Shown: positions 23,173 to 34,180 of the stretch, piece after piece
Numbering within the stretch: position 1 is the first letter of the stretch
Layout of the letters: every line of letters begins with the position of its first letter
Source: Eurosta solidaginis
Taxonomy: Eukaryota > Arthropoda > Insecta > Diptera > Tephritidae
NCBI RefSeq assembly: GCF_040869045.1
Contig: NC_090321.1
Span: 77,533,183 to 77,597,182, forward strand
Direction of reading: 5' to 3'
DNA length: 64,000 nucleotides
Notes under the pieces: model-generated
The model's input: the letters and a program-made list of their open reading frames with translations, nothing else
The model's database searches: none
Told to the model about the DNA's origin: nothing
Program-made: the position numbers and the translations under genes

Positions 23173-23689
23173 AAAGAAAAGCTCTGTCTTATAAACTATA
23201 TTAAACTGATTTTAAACAACACAACTTATTTGAATACACATAGCGATTTTTCATCACTCAGTGCTGTACTTCATATTTTTAGCAATTCACAATATAGCTG
23301 TCAAAACTGTTTTTTTGCTTTTGAAAAACTATGTTTTTGCTGAGAGAGGGTTTGGATATAAGCCGAAGATGTTCTTTAAGGCTCTTTTGCAGAACGTCAA
23401 GTTTAGTTTTTTAACTCAGACTTAACCTAACATGAGGGGTTAAACTCATACATTTTGGAAATTAGCTCTGAGCTAAAAAAATAACCTGTCATTCTGCAAG
23501 TGGGCCTAGAAATACTAAAAAGTTTTAAGACCGTGTTTAAATTTTAGCATACTCGACTTTTTAGTAGCCAAAAAATTGTTAGTTTAGTTACAAAATTCAA
23601 ATCCTCGCTTCCTTTTAATATCAAAAAATAAACTCGTTTTTTTATTGTCGTGATTACTTGTGTTTTTGTTTTTTTTTTTGTTTTTTCAG
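23173..23689 (+). repeat. Cassette B upstream intron, segmentally duplicated
   Basis: From about 23415 (CTAACATGAGGGGTTAAACT) to the exon, this sequence is repeated before cassette C exon 1 (about 49325-49561). Shared words include AGACCGTGTTT, TCGACTTTTTAGTAGCCAAA, TTGTTAGTTTAGTTACAAAA and the long poly-T acceptor tract. Cassette and intron were therefore duplicated together. Sequence before 23415 shows nothing assignable. Confidence 0.8.
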
Positions 23690-23833
23690 ATACAAAAACA
23701 TATGGGACAAGAAGAACTACCAATTCCCGTGCGATGTTTGTGGCAAACGATTTAAAACAAAATCGGTCTTAAAAAGACATAAACGAGATCTATGCGGCGA
23801 AAAGCCCCATAAATGTGATATTTGTGAAAAGCG
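23690..23833 (+). CDS. C2H2 zinc-finger cassette B, exon 1
   Basis: Acceptor TTTTTTCAG, donor GGTAAGTT, phase 2 at both ends. Encodes YKNIWDKKNYQFP, then finger 1 C-DV-C-GKRFKTKSVLKR-H-KRD-L-C and GEKPHK, then the CDIC half of finger 2. In finger 1 the last His and the Ser after it are replaced by Leu-Cys (CTATGC where cassette C has CATAGC). Zinc binding by this finger is doubtful, unless the new Cys substitutes as HX4C. Cassette C exon 1 is the closest relative. Confidence 0.85.
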
Positions 23834-23911
23834 GTAAGTTATCATAAAAACCTCCTCCCAATATATTTCACCAAATCTTTTCTAACTTTATTTTCTACCT
23901 GTATTAAATAG
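23834..23911 (+). other. 78-bp intron of cassette B
   Basis: GTAAGTTATCATAAA..TGTATTAAATAG. It splits finger 2. Its two halves are recognisable at the two ends of the 7.2-kb intron of cassette C (49673 and 56828-56885), so it is close to the ancestral size. Confidence 0.88.
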
Positions 23912-24211
23912 ATTTGGACAAGCTACAAAACTAAGCCAGCATATGCTTACTCATACCGGTGAAAAACCATATAAATGCAAATACTGCGAACGGTACTTTT
24001 CTACAAAAGATTCACTGAATCAGCATTTACGTGTAAATCATTTTGGTGATGATATACACAGATGTGAATCTTGTCCCTTAGCTTTTCGTTTTGCTTCGGA
24101 GCTACGGTTACACTCAACTACGCATAAAGACGAAGATCCAGAGACGAGTGAGCGAAATATGAAGGCCTTAATGGAAATGGAAGCTAAATTAAAGCAGTAT
24201 GCATTGGAAAG
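23912..24211 (+). CDS. C2H2 zinc-finger cassette B, exon 2
   Basis: Completes finger 2 (C-DI-C-EKRFGQATKLSQ-H-MLT-H), then TGEKPYK, finger 3 (C-KY-C-ERYFSTKDSLNQ-H-LRVN-H, a four-residue His spacing), FGDDIHR and finger 4 (C-ES-C-PLAFRFASELRL-H-STT-H). The tail is KDEDPETSERNMKALMEMEA and on to YALER. The end differs from the sister cassettes: AGGCAAGT replaces AGGTAAG, so the stop codon is lost and the frame would read on to 24284. Alternatively AG|GCAAGT acts as a GC donor, a non-canonical class with this very consensus. The end chosen here assumes the GC donor. Confidence 0.85.
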
Positions 24212-24499
24212 GCAAGTTCACTTTTTTATACATGTGTCGATAGGCATTCTCAAAGAGCACATATGTATGTTAAGCACGTATTAAATCTATGAGACGCTAC
24301 GTGTGTACGTTCTTGTTGTGTTGAGAAAACCAGCAGGTCTCATGCAAATGAACTCAGATTTGATCTCACGAGCAAATTAGCGAAGAGTACATAGTTGTTT
24401 TGTTGGAAGTATAGCGGGAAAGTAAGCAAATATGTGTACATATGTAATTTTCTTTGATGATATTCAAAGTTTTTACAAAAACAAACGAGAATATTCAAG
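24212..24499. other. Intron or 3' flank of cassette B
   Basis: No feature supported. If the GC donor is not used, the reading frame would add 24 residues here and stop at 24284. Confidence 0.4.
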
Positions 24500-25310
24500 T
24501 TACACTGAAATGTTAACCATATTGGACATCCACGTCGATGGAATTACGCTACCGACTGTCCTACACCACATCAAGATCTACATTTTGACGAGCATGCAAC
24601 CGCAACTATACCTAAAATCCGGGGCGTAATAAAATCCTCAAATCTCTTGCCTACAGCAATTGGAGTAAAGACAGAGAGGTGTTCGTTACCACTTACAAAG
24701 CAATTGGCAGGCCGCTTGCATGCTACGCGTCCCCGATATGGTCGCCAAGCCTAAAGGTTACTCACTGAAATAAAATACAGGCCTGTCAAAACACTGCTCT
24801 CAGAACCGCTACTGCCTGTCTTTTTATGTCTTCTTACACAGTCGAGAGTACTCCCCATTAGGGGGAGAAATGAAATGCTGAAAAAACATTTTCTGTTGAA
24901 TACCCAGAAACTTGGGCATCCCAACAGACATCTGACTGAATAGGCCAAGTTAAGACCTTCCAGGGACTTAAGTGATATCCATAAAAAGGCTTTGGACCTC
25001 TATACCGGGAATTGCCCAGTTCTTAAGATAAATACCCTGAGCACTCTCCCTAGGGAGACGCGCGTTACTCTAGATCATCTTCAATCTGGGTTCTGTAACA
25101 GGTTAAACTCTTACCTATCCAGAATTACCCCCGACATACATAACCAGCCATCTCTTTAATTGCAATTTGGAACCAACGCCTCTAACACACCCTCTCACTC
25201 TTGTCCAGCCCTGTTGAAACTGGACTCTCGTTAGAGAATATTGATGACAATTTGTGAGTTTTAAAGCCTATTGGGAGGGGCGAAGCACTGCTACAACAAC
25301 AACAACAATA
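24500..25310 (+). pseudogene. Jockey-clade LINE 3' end, 5'-truncated
   Basis: Frameshifted C-terminal RT region: DIHVDGITLPTV (24527-24562), NKILKSLAYSNW-like words at about 24630, WSPSLKVTH (24740), NTALRTATACLFMSS (24796), then NEMLKKHFLLNTQKLGHPNR (24868) and a tail ending CAACAACAACAACAA near 25300. These match the Jockey fragments at 9500 and 47985. The run of CAA units marks the 3' end. Confidence 0.78.
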
Positions 25311-25384
25311 GAATATTCAAGTTGAAGTGTTTATTCGTTTTGTTGGTTGCAACAATTTGGTGTACTGTTTTGTTAATTAATAAT

Positions 25385-26264
25385 CAGACCAATTCTAAAT
25401 ATTCTCGCGGAATTTTGTTCTCGCGGATTTTTTTATTCCCGCGAAAAATAATTGGAGAATAGGAATTTCGAATTTTCCAAGTCAGCTGTTTTGTCAATTG
25501 AAATTTCGTTGCGCATCTCTTATTTTGTTTAAAAAATTTAAAAGTTTAATTATTGTTGCCAATTTGTTTGAAATTAAGAAATAAGGTATAAACAATGCAC
25601 ATTATTGCATTTCATGTGGTATTCACTGAAATGAGTAATGAATTGGTGCCACAGCAACATCAACAGAGGAGCATAAGAAGAAGACGGCCGGAAACAAATC
25701 CGCCGGAGTTGCCTCCTGTCATTCAGCAAAGCAATTTTCTGGCAGCCAAGTCGAGTTGAGTTCGCCTTTCGCCATATACCAAAATATATTTAAGCCTTCT
25801 TAAAAAATTATTGCACAATTTCTGGATGGCTGCATCAAATATGTATACCAAGAGCTCTGCCGTTGCTTATGATATACTTTTCGACTTAAAATAAAGAATA
25901 TTGTGGTTGTAGTTGTTGTTGTATTAACAGTGAGAATATTGTGGTAGAATGTAAATACATATTTTAGCACAAATTTGTACAAATAAGTGTTCTTTCTTAA
26001 AATAACAATTTCCTTTAACTATTTTGATGCATTCCCTTTAATTTAACTAGTGAAAAAACTCCTATGAAATGGCAGAGAAATCTCCCTCTCCCGCACATTC
26101 ATAATACCTACTGTTCTCCCATAACCGGTTTCCGCTTTTTCGAACATTGTTCAGAATAGGAGGAAAGGGAGAAGTGAAAAAACTCACAAGGAATTTTTAT
26201 TTAGAATACGAGGAATGGGAGAAGGGAAAAAACTCGCACGGAATTTTCGTTTAGAATTGGGCTG
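25385..26264 (+). mobile_element. Non-autonomous TIR transposon, family Y, copy 1 (TSD AAT)
   Basis: 880-bp element with ends CAGACCAATTCTAAAT and, inverted, CAGCCCAATTCTAAAC, flanked by AAT at 25382-25384 and 26265-26267. Copy 2 at 49866-50699 has the same ends in opposite orientation and a 3-bp duplication ATT. Subterminal blocks are rich in CTCGCGG / CTCGCACGG. A central stretch (GAAGAAGACGGCCGGAAACA) might be decayed coding but gives no domain. Three-base duplications are typical of PIF/Harbinger; assignment is inference. Confidence 0.8.
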
Positions 26265-26267
26265 AAT

Positions 26268-26557
26268 ATAAAATAGACCTTGGATTTTAATGTCTGTTCA
26301 TCTTATACATTAGTAGTATTTTTTTTATTAAATGGCTAGGCTGCGGGATTAGAAATACGACAACTCGAATTCGAATCTCACCAAGGGGAGAATCAAATAT
26401 TTAAATTGAAAAATACAAAGGCATCTGATGAAATCTTTGACGGTTAAGGATTAGGTCTAATGACAGCTTGATTTTTGCGCAATTTCATCCCAAAAATTAT
26501 GAAATGAAGATTGCTTTTTTTAATTCTGAAACGTTTGCAGCTTATAAATTTCTTTTG
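26268..26557 (+). repeat. Dispersed repeat, unbroken copy
   Basis: 26268-26465 is the continuous version of the repeat that is split at 21060-21202 and 22165-22265. The rest, up to the retrotransposon TSD at 26558, shows nothing assignable. Confidence 0.55.
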
Positions 26558-26561
26558 AACG

Positions 26562-26944
26562 TGTAAACTAACCATATAGGTTAGGTTGCTCTCACCTGCC
26601 CAAACATCCACCTTGGGGGGCGCCGCCTCCAAACGGTTGCCCTTTTGTCAATTAAAATGTTCGGCGTGGGGTTTCTGCACCACGCATTCATCCAGAAAAA
26701 CAAAGATTGTGTTTTACTTTTTAAAGTCACTTTTATTCACGGAAACTAACTGAAGCACCTCCGTCTGCTTCTTGTGCAAAATTTTATTGTGGAGTTATGT
26801 ACATCATTTTTTATGTAAGTGATGTGGGCCGCAGTTGTATTTGACACGCGCGTTGTCACCTGTACGCGTCTGTCAAATACAACTTAAGGCCCAACCACAT
26901 AGAATACCTTATTATATTTTTGTGTAAGGCTTATGTTCCTTATA
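26562..26944 (-). repeat. 3' LTR of the 412-like element
   Basis: 383 bp. On the plus strand it runs TGTAAACTAACC..GTTCCTTATA and pairs with 47586-47970. It contains AATAAAAGTG on the minus strand as a likely poly(A) signal. The minus-strand start is TATAAGG rather than TG, while the end is TTTACA. Confidence 0.88.
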
Positions 26945-26957
26945 TCATCCTTCCTTT
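26945..26957 (-). other. Polypurine tract
   Basis: AAAGGAAGGATGA on the minus strand directly upstream of the 3' LTR, the expected position for the plus-strand DNA primer. Confidence 0.7.
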
Positions 26958-27024
26958 AAAAAAAGAATTTGGCAATTCGGCCGATCGCAATTGCCACATT
27001 ATTCTTTAATACTATATAAATTGG

Positions 27025-27080
27025 TTCGAATGAACGAAAATTAGGGTGTACCTTCCTTTTTTGCGATTCGTTCATTCGAA
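27025..27080. other. Long hairpin in the retrotransposon 3' region
   Basis: Perfect 14-bp inverted repeat TTCGAATGAACGAA / TTCGTTCATTCGAA with a 28-nt loop. It extends past one mismatch on the outer side (AAATTG / CAATTT). It lies about 80 bp from the purine tract. Its role is unknown. Confidence 0.75.
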
Positions 27081-27559
27081 GCAATTTTTCATTTTATATA
27101 GTTAGGTTAGCCTTATTTAAGATTTTTAGCTCACTAACATTACATTAGTATTTGCTTATCTTCTTTTTTTGGTTATAATAGGTTATAATACAATTCAATT
27201 ATGAAATCTTCAGTTTCTTATCTATATATTAGAAAAGTATATATATATAAGTACTTATTAGAAAGTAGTTTTCCATATAGAATATTGTAGGTTTTATTTT
27301 TGCCTTATTGGCTGTTTATATAATATTTTATGTACATCTATCTATTTTATTTATTCTGTTTTTGTGTACAGTTTTTTCTTTTTTTTTTGTTGTTTCATCA
27401 AGAATTGTAACATTAGGGTCGTTAATTTTAATTACCGTAAAAGGACCCTGGTATACATTTTCATATTGTGGCGTGGTTATTTTTGTACGAGAACTTTATC
27501 GCCTATTTTAATAGCTAATGGTCATGCCGTTCTATCATAAAACGTTTTGGTTTGTATTT

Positions 27560-28423
27560 TATTTTTAATTATTAAATTTTTTTGCCATTTCATGTGATTT
27601 TTGCATTCTAAATTTAATCTCTTTAGCATAGTTTTCGGCATTGTAAAGTGGATCAATTTTTTCCTTTCGTAATTCATGAGGCAAAGTTGCCTTTTTACCA
27701 AATACTAACTCGAAGGGAGAAAACTTATTGTCGAAAACTGTGCTAGTTGTTGTATTGTGTAGGAAAGTAAAGTATTTTAAGTAAATATCCCAATCATAAA
27801 AAGTATTGTTTAAATATGCACGTAAGTATTCATTAAAAACTCTATGATTACGTTCAATTGTACCAACAGTTTCGTGATGGTATGCAGTTGAAAAATTACG
27901 TTTAAAAGTTTAGTTAATTCTTCAAATAATTCATTTTTAAATTCTGAACCTAAATCTGATTTTTTTTTTTGTAATCTGATTTTATGGCGTTCATTACGCC
28001 GTAGGTTAAAATAAATGTTTCGAAAATGGCTGAAGCAATTGTTTTTGCTGATTTGTCTGGTATAGCAACTGTTACCAGATATTTGGTCATGTCGCAAATC
28101 ATGGTAACTGCGAACTTGTTACCATGTTTGGACTCAGGGAGAGGTCCTATTTTATCTATAACTAGTAGATCAAATGGTTTACAAGGAGTTGGTGTTAAAA
28201 CGAGTTTTTCTTTCGTTTTTGGTTTAACCTTGTTTAAAAGACAATCATTACAACTTTTGATATATTTCGCTAAATCACGAGTCATGTTCTTCCAATAAAA
28301 TTTTGTTCGAAGTTTTGCGTAAAGTTTTTTCATTCCGCATTGTCCATCTGAAATTGGATCGTTATTAAATAACGTAATTTTCATTAGTTTTAGTTTTGTG
28401 TCTTCGTCTGTTACTGTCTCCAC
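27560..28423 (-). pseudogene. 412-like integrase
   Basis: Frame 28423-27950 holds a zinc-binding HHCC region (MKKLYAKLRTKFYWKNMTRD.., SCNDCLLNK; the leading His is changed, GQCGMKK) and the DDE core start: LLVIDKIGPLPESKHGN (first Asp), VTMICDMTKYLVTV. A short A/T-run frameshift near 27960 is followed by DLGSEFKNELFEEL, the second Asp region with SD changed to SDL/DLG. The C-terminal sense continues in other frames to about 27560 with NKFSPFELVFGKKA. It is broken and cannot act. Confidence 0.82.
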
Positions 28424-28696
28424 TGGATCTGTTAGAATAATTTCTAATGATTTTAAAATTTTATTTCCAATATCTTTGAAATTTGTAATAATATAATGTT
28501 TGAATAAAGTAGGCCATTCAATTTGTTAAATTTTGCGTTTGCTGGCTTCTAATTCAAGCCTCGAAAGTAATTTTCATAAAGTCATTATTTCTTTAACAAA
28601 CTCAAAACTAAGTAACTCGAGCTTTTTATGTTTTATATGCGCAATAATTCCCAATTTTGTTGATTTATTATTTTTATCGTAAGTAAATTTCAGATC

Positions 28697-29293
28697 TTAT
28701 CCGTGGTACTTTTTTTTTGAAAGATTAAATGAAAGTTTGTCGTATACATGTAAAGTAAGTTGTTTTTCGTCGTTTTTGTCTGTTTTCCTAGGAAGGTTTT
28801 CATCGTCTTGCCGTTTTGTCATTGATCTTGTCTGTACTGCTAAAATTTTTTTGTTCGATTCCTTAATCTCATCGATAGTAATGCGCGGTAGTGCATCAGC
28901 ACCAACGTTTGATTTACCCTTAATATATACAATAGTAAAATTATATTCAGCTAGTTCCAGCCTTATTCTTGAAAGTTTTGAAGATGGGTCTTTCATATTG
29001 AAAAGGTATAATAGAGGTCTATGATCTGACTACAATAAAATGTGTGCCATAAACGTATGGTCGAAATTGCTTTATTGCGAAGTAAATAGCTAAGAGTTCC
29101 AATTCTATAATTGGTTTTTCTGCTCTGCTTTATTAAATGCTTTAGAAGCGTAACAAATTGGTAAATCACTACCTCGCTGTTCTTGACTCAAAATAGCGCC
29201 ACATCCAGTTGTTGAAGCATCAACGGTAATAATGAATTGTTTAGTAAAATCTGGATATTGAAGTAATTTTGGTGAAAGTAACGCTGCTTTCAC
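28697..29293 (-). pseudogene. 412-like RNase H and connection
   Basis: 29293-29105: FTKQFIITVDASTTGCGAIL (first catalytic Asp), SDLPICYASKAFNKAE; stop at 29105. The sense resumes at 28996-28697: LELAEYNFTIVYIKGKSNVG and ADALPRI (the usual ADALSR motif). A stop and frame changes separate the pieces. Confidence 0.82.
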
Positions 29294-29464
29294 AGATAAA
29301 AATGCCCTTTCGCACTCTACATCCCATACAAATTCAACTCTTTTTCTGCTAAATCGATTTAGAGGCGCTGCCAGAGACGCAAAATTAGGTATAAACCGTC
29401 TGTAATAGTTTGCGAACGCGACGAATCGTCGTACCGCGTCTTTGTCAGTCGGCTTTGTATACTT

Positions 29465-30000
29465 TTAAAATAAAATTTGTATACTTTTGGTTGCGTTTAT
29501 TTTGGAGTCGTCTGGCAACAAACCGTTGGCTGAACATTTGTAACCTAAAAATGTGACTTCTGGTCGTAAAAAGTTGCATTTATTTGGGTTAAGTTTGAGA
29601 TTGAAAGACCTACAAGTATTGAAAACTTTTGAAAGATTTTTAATATGGTGTGCTTCACTACAACCTATGACGATAATATCGTCGACGTACAAAAATGCGA
29701 CATTGGGTGGTATGCCCGAAAAAGCTATTGTCATCATTCGTGAGAATGAATTTGGTGCTATATTTAAACCGAATGGAAGCACTTTCCATCTAAATGCACC
29801 TCGGCCAGTGCTGAAAGAAGTAATGTCACGTGAGTCAGGATGCAAGGGGATTTGATGAAATCCCGAAAAAAGATCTAATGTGGAAAAATACTTTGCTCTA
29901 CCGAGATTGTGTAAAATATCGTCAACTCTAGCTAGTGGAAAGTTGTTTAAAGTCATTTTGTCCGTGTCAAGAGCGAAAATATCGGCATAATCTATGCAAA
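29465..30000 (-). pseudogene. 412-like reverse transcriptase with internal deletion
   Basis: FALDTDKMTLNN runs straight into FPLARVDDILHNLG, AKYFSTLDLFSGFHQIPL and on to FLYVDDIIVIGCSE. In the family, about 75 residues stand between these, including the first conserved RT blocks (the ..PYRL.. and ..RMCVDYRQLN.. regions). The palm YVDD motif is intact, but the deletion alone abolishes activity. Confidence 0.85.
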
Positions 30001-30041
30001 GGTCAATTTATGTTGAGTTATTTGGTTTTTTAAAATCGAAA

Positions 30042-30690
30042 TTAGTTGTTTCGTACGTGTGTCTTCTGTTTCTGTCTTGTTAATTGTATAAACATTATAA
30101 TTTGAAAGTTTTTCTGTCCGAAACTGTTTCTTTTCACATACTTTACATCATCCGTCGTGTTTATGACTTTAATTATTGGGTTACTGGAATTAACAACGCA
30201 TTTTTCAATTTCCTGCAAGTCCACGATAAGTGGCTCGGGTGAATCTCCTAAATCAAAAAGTCTGAAGATTTCACATCTTGGAGGAATGATACAACTGTCG
30301 CTTTCTGTTCCATGCAGGATTGGGATCGCGACTTTTTCATTACCTACCCAAAAGGAAATACTAATTCTTTCATAACTAATAATGCATTTGTTAATTTTCA
30401 AAAAATCTTTACCTAATATGCCATCGGATGGAATATTAAAGTCTTCATCTACTACATGTAAAGTATTTTTAAGAGAAAATTTTGAAAAATTTAAATTTAC
30501 GGTAATTTTATCTAAAGTGGAAACTGAATTAGAAGTAACACCGGCAATGTTAATAATGTCGTTTGTATTTGAGGAAATATTACTGTCTATACATGATATT
30601 TTTATTAAAGAAATGTCTGCTTGAGTGTCTACTAGGAAAGAACAAAATTTTTCTGACTCGTTAAGTTGTAATTCTATGAAATCTGAGTAA
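30042..30690 (-). pseudogene. 412-like protease and Pol N-terminus
   Basis: CSFLVDTQADISLIKISC is an aspartic-protease active-site block with the DTG/DTQA variant used in this group. It is followed by DEDFNIPSDGILGKDFLKIN, the second conserved flap (ILG.DFL), and a long Pol N-terminal region to about 30042. The next part is cut by stops before RT. Confidence 0.78.
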
Positions 30691-30733
30691 TTTAAATTTA
30701 AACAATAGATGCCTATTGGTAAGGGAAGTTCGC

Positions 30734-32041
30734 TTACTCGCTTAGTTCGTCCTCCCTCAGTGTTCGCTCCTGAGGGGCACTCGCGTTTAAAGCGCAGACG
30801 TTTGCATTTCTACCTCTACCGTTTGACGATCTAGAGTTGTTACCTCTATTGTTACTATTGTTTGAATTAGAATTTGTATTTGAACGCGTATTACTATTGT
30901 TATTATTTTGGTATCTATTTCTGTTATCATATCGATATCGCTGACTATTGTTACCGTTACGGTTGCTGTTGTATGCAAATGAACTATTGTTTCTATAACC
31001 AGTATAGCCGCGGTTTGGGTAAAAGCCACGGTAACTACCACGTGAATTTCTGAATGTATTGTTGCCACGCGATAGAAAAGCCAAAACCTGACGCTCTGTT
31101 ACTTCGTTGTTTTGTTCTACAGGTAATTTAGCTACTACGTCTTTCGGATCAGTAAATGCCGTTGAGGCTAAAATGGGTTTGACTAAATTGAATTTTGCGT
31201 TTAAACGACACACGTTAACGGTTTGTTCGACTGCCATTTCATGAGCTTTCGCTTGAGTGATCCCTTCAATAATAAGAGAATGCTCAAGTGAGTCAGCTAA
31301 ATCTTCAACTTTTTTGGCAAAATCTGTATAATTGTTGTTGTTAACGTACAACGCTGCAATTTTCCCTGCTACAACTTTCTAGTTGGCTGGTTTGATCCTA
31401 CTACGTAGAGCTAGTTTAATTTCATTAACTGAAGTTACTTGCGTTGGTATTGCTTCACGGGCTTTACCCTCTAGTTTTGATTTTAAAAATGCTATAAAGG
31501 TATTAGTTAGATCTTCAGTAGCGAACTGTTCAAGTAATTCACTTTTGTCTACAAAAGTCTCAAGTGCTAGAGGATCACCGCTGTAGTTTTCTCTAATAGA
31601 ATTAGCACATGTGTTAATGAAAGTTTTCTTTTCCTCAAGTGTTGCCATGATTTGATCATTGAGATCTGAAGCTGCATTAGAAGAAGGTGAGGCAACGTAT
31701 GTACTAATTGGATCGTTAAGATCTGGTTTTACATTAGAAGAAGTGGTAACTAAGTTAACACTATCTGAGTCGTTAAGATTTGATTTTAAAGTAGAAGAAG
31801 TTGAAGTTAATTTTGCACTATTTGAATCGTTAAGATTTGAAGCTAAATTAGAAGTTAAATTTTTACTAGAGGAATCTTCGAAGCCTGGGAAATCTGTTGA
31901 CAAAGATAATCTATTTTCCTGGTTTGTGACTTTTTCGGTCGAAGATGAATTTAAACTTTCGTAGCTTGAGGCTGAATTATAGGAATCGGATTCTGAATCT
32001 GAAGTTTTTTGCACTTGCTTACCACTTCTAAGGTTGTACAT
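30734..32041 (-). pseudogene. 412-like Gag, one nonsense break
   Basis: 32041-31379: MYNLRSGKQVQKTSD start, then a Ser/Asn/Leu-Asn-Asp repeat region with SNLNDSNSAKL, SNLNDSDSVNL, PDLNDPISTYV and SDLNDQI units. The capsid-like DKSELLEQFATEDLTNTFIA and LALRSRIKP follow. A stop and short gap follow; 31351-30734 continues with NNYTDFAKKVEDLADSLEHS and EQTVNVCR. The tail is Arg/Asn/Gly/Ser-rich (RGSYRGFYPNRGYTGYRNNS), a basic RNA-binding end in place of a CCHC knuckle. The four near-repeats of xLNDxxS are an odd local expansion. Confidence 0.85.
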
Positions 32042-32269
32042 ATGTAGTTATCAGAATAGCAAAATGAATTTAGTTTAAACTACTACGAAATTAATGAAGC
32101 ACTTATTTGGATGTGGGAATTTATAATTGAAGCTGAAATGTTGAGGAAAAAGAGAACAAAATTTTGGGAAAAGGGGATTGATTTACAGTGAATAGTCGCC
32201 AAAGAAATATTTAACAATTTATTGGAATGTATATAAGTATGAATTGGTAAAAATCTCAAAAATGTGTTA

Positions 32270-32510
32270 ATCACGGACGCACCGCTTTATTCAAAAAAAT
32301 CTTAATTGGCTTTTTGCAGAACCACCGCATATATCAAAAAAATGTTAATTGGTTTATAACGGAACCAGCGCATATATCAAAAAAGTTAATTGGTTTTTCA
32401 CGGAACCACCGCATATATCAAAAAAAATGTTAATTGGTTTTTAACGGAACCAACGCATATATCAAAAAAATGTTAATTGGTTTTTAACGGAACCACCGCA
32501 TGTATTAAAA
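32270..32510. repeat. 43-bp tandem repeat in the retrotransposon leader
   Basis: Five units of 41-44 bp, each with GGAACCANCGCATATATC and a TTAATTGGTTT block; CGCAT recurs at 32326, 32369, 32410, 32454 and 32497. The GGACGCACCG motif before it recurs at 32940 and 46896, so the leader carries a family of related repeats. Confidence 0.85.
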
Positions 32511-33000
32511 AAATCCAAAATTTACACGTTACATGCAAACTGCTTATCTAGCTCAACAGTCTTATATGGTTAAAATTAATATTATGTTGGAAAATGGGCG
32601 TATAAATAAAAAAAATTTTTTTTTCTTTTACCTGAAGTAAAAATTTTAAAAATGGAAAATCCGAAATTTGAAATTTTAAATAGAAGGTTTGTGAAATGAA
32701 TTGTAAATTTGAAGAATGGAAGCTTGAAAATATGTGAATTTGTAAAATAAATTGATGAATTTTTAATTTAGAATTTTGAAAACATGAAAAATTTTAAGAA
32801 ATTGTAAATTTGGGAAATGAATTTAAAAATTTGAGAAAAAATGAAAATTGCAGACTTGAAAATGTTGATATTTATAAAATGGTTTGGAAATTTTAAAAAT
32901 TGTTGAAAACTGAGGAAGTATTAGTGGTTCAGTTTAGACGGACGCACCGTTTTGGTAAAAATCCAAATCCGTTGTAATCAAAAAAAATCCAAAATATTTT
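32511..33000. other. AT-rich retrotransposon leader
   Basis: Mostly A/T with AAATTTTGAAAA-like words; ends in GGACGCACCG and TATTTT, which with 46896 onward recreates a continuous leader if the P-like insertion is removed. Confidence 0.5.
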
Positions 33001-34180
33001 ATACGAACCATGGTACAATTACCAGGTAGAAGCATTAGCGAAAATGCAACCCTCCCGTGTATTTTGTTGTTGCCGCTCGAACATAAACTGTCAATCCGTC
33101 TTTCAATTTCTACTGTCAAAAGTGATGTATGAAGAGATATGACACTATTTTTTCCGTCAAAAACAAAAAACAAACAACATGCTGGGAAAAAAGAAAATCA
33201 ACTAATAAATGTTGATTTTCGGATAAACAGACTTATTTAACGCAAAAGAAAGGTAATGAGCTGTTTCTTTATTCTTAGTCTTGTTTTATTCACTTTTTGT
33301 CATTTTGCAGATACAGATGAATTTGTGCAAAAATTCGAAGAGAATGAAAATGAGTTGCAAGCAATTTGTGACCAAACGACAGCAGCTAAGCAAGTTAGTG
33401 AGCCAATGGAGCCAGAATCGGATGGGACATTAGTTTTATTTGAAGAGCCTGCTGCAAGCGCGCTCAGATAACAGTACTAGGCTGTTAGCAAATGCATCCA
33501 AAACCCCATTTTTGAAGCGCAGCACCTCTGACGTGCTCAATTCAAATGAGCCGCCCACAGGTGGAATGGCGAAAAATATCAGTAGCACCACAATGACTAT
33601 TAATGCAGCTACACACGCGCAAACATTGACTTCAAATATAAGTAGCACAACATTTGCTATTGGTCCAGCACCTATAATCACAGTTGCCTCCGCTGCAGTT
33701 ACAAAATAGAAGCGTAAATGTTTGCATTTGCGTTCTTTTTATCGCCCACATACCTTACATCCTTTTTTCTTACTTTGCAGCGCTCACTGAGGCACAACGC
33801 AACAAGATGCGCGTACTTGCACACGAATATGGCACATTTAGCTCAAGTGGCAATACTAAAATCATTCGACCTGATATAAGATCACACATCTGACCACAGA
33901 TCTGATCAATGCCAATGTACCGGCGCCGTTAAATAGGAAGACAGTTTTAAAAATTAATGTAGAGTTAGCAAACGAGCAACAAAAAGAAGAGCATGTGCAA
34001 CAAGCTGCAGACCGTTTGTTAATGTGACAAATTGCAGACGCGCATGATTATTTAATAACCCCCGATTGCGCTTTTAACACCGCCGGCTTGCAGGCCAAGC
34101 AACATGGCTTCAATTTTGTAGACGCTGAGCGTCTAAAGAAGCAGCAGCAATTAGCTCTGCTAGAGGCGCCTATACAACCT

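Noticed and set aside
27308..27511. 67-residue hydrophobic frame near the 3' end of the 412-like element, considered as an envelope remnant
   Set aside because: It is on the opposite strand to the element, AT-driven and without any envelope feature; no env gene is visible.
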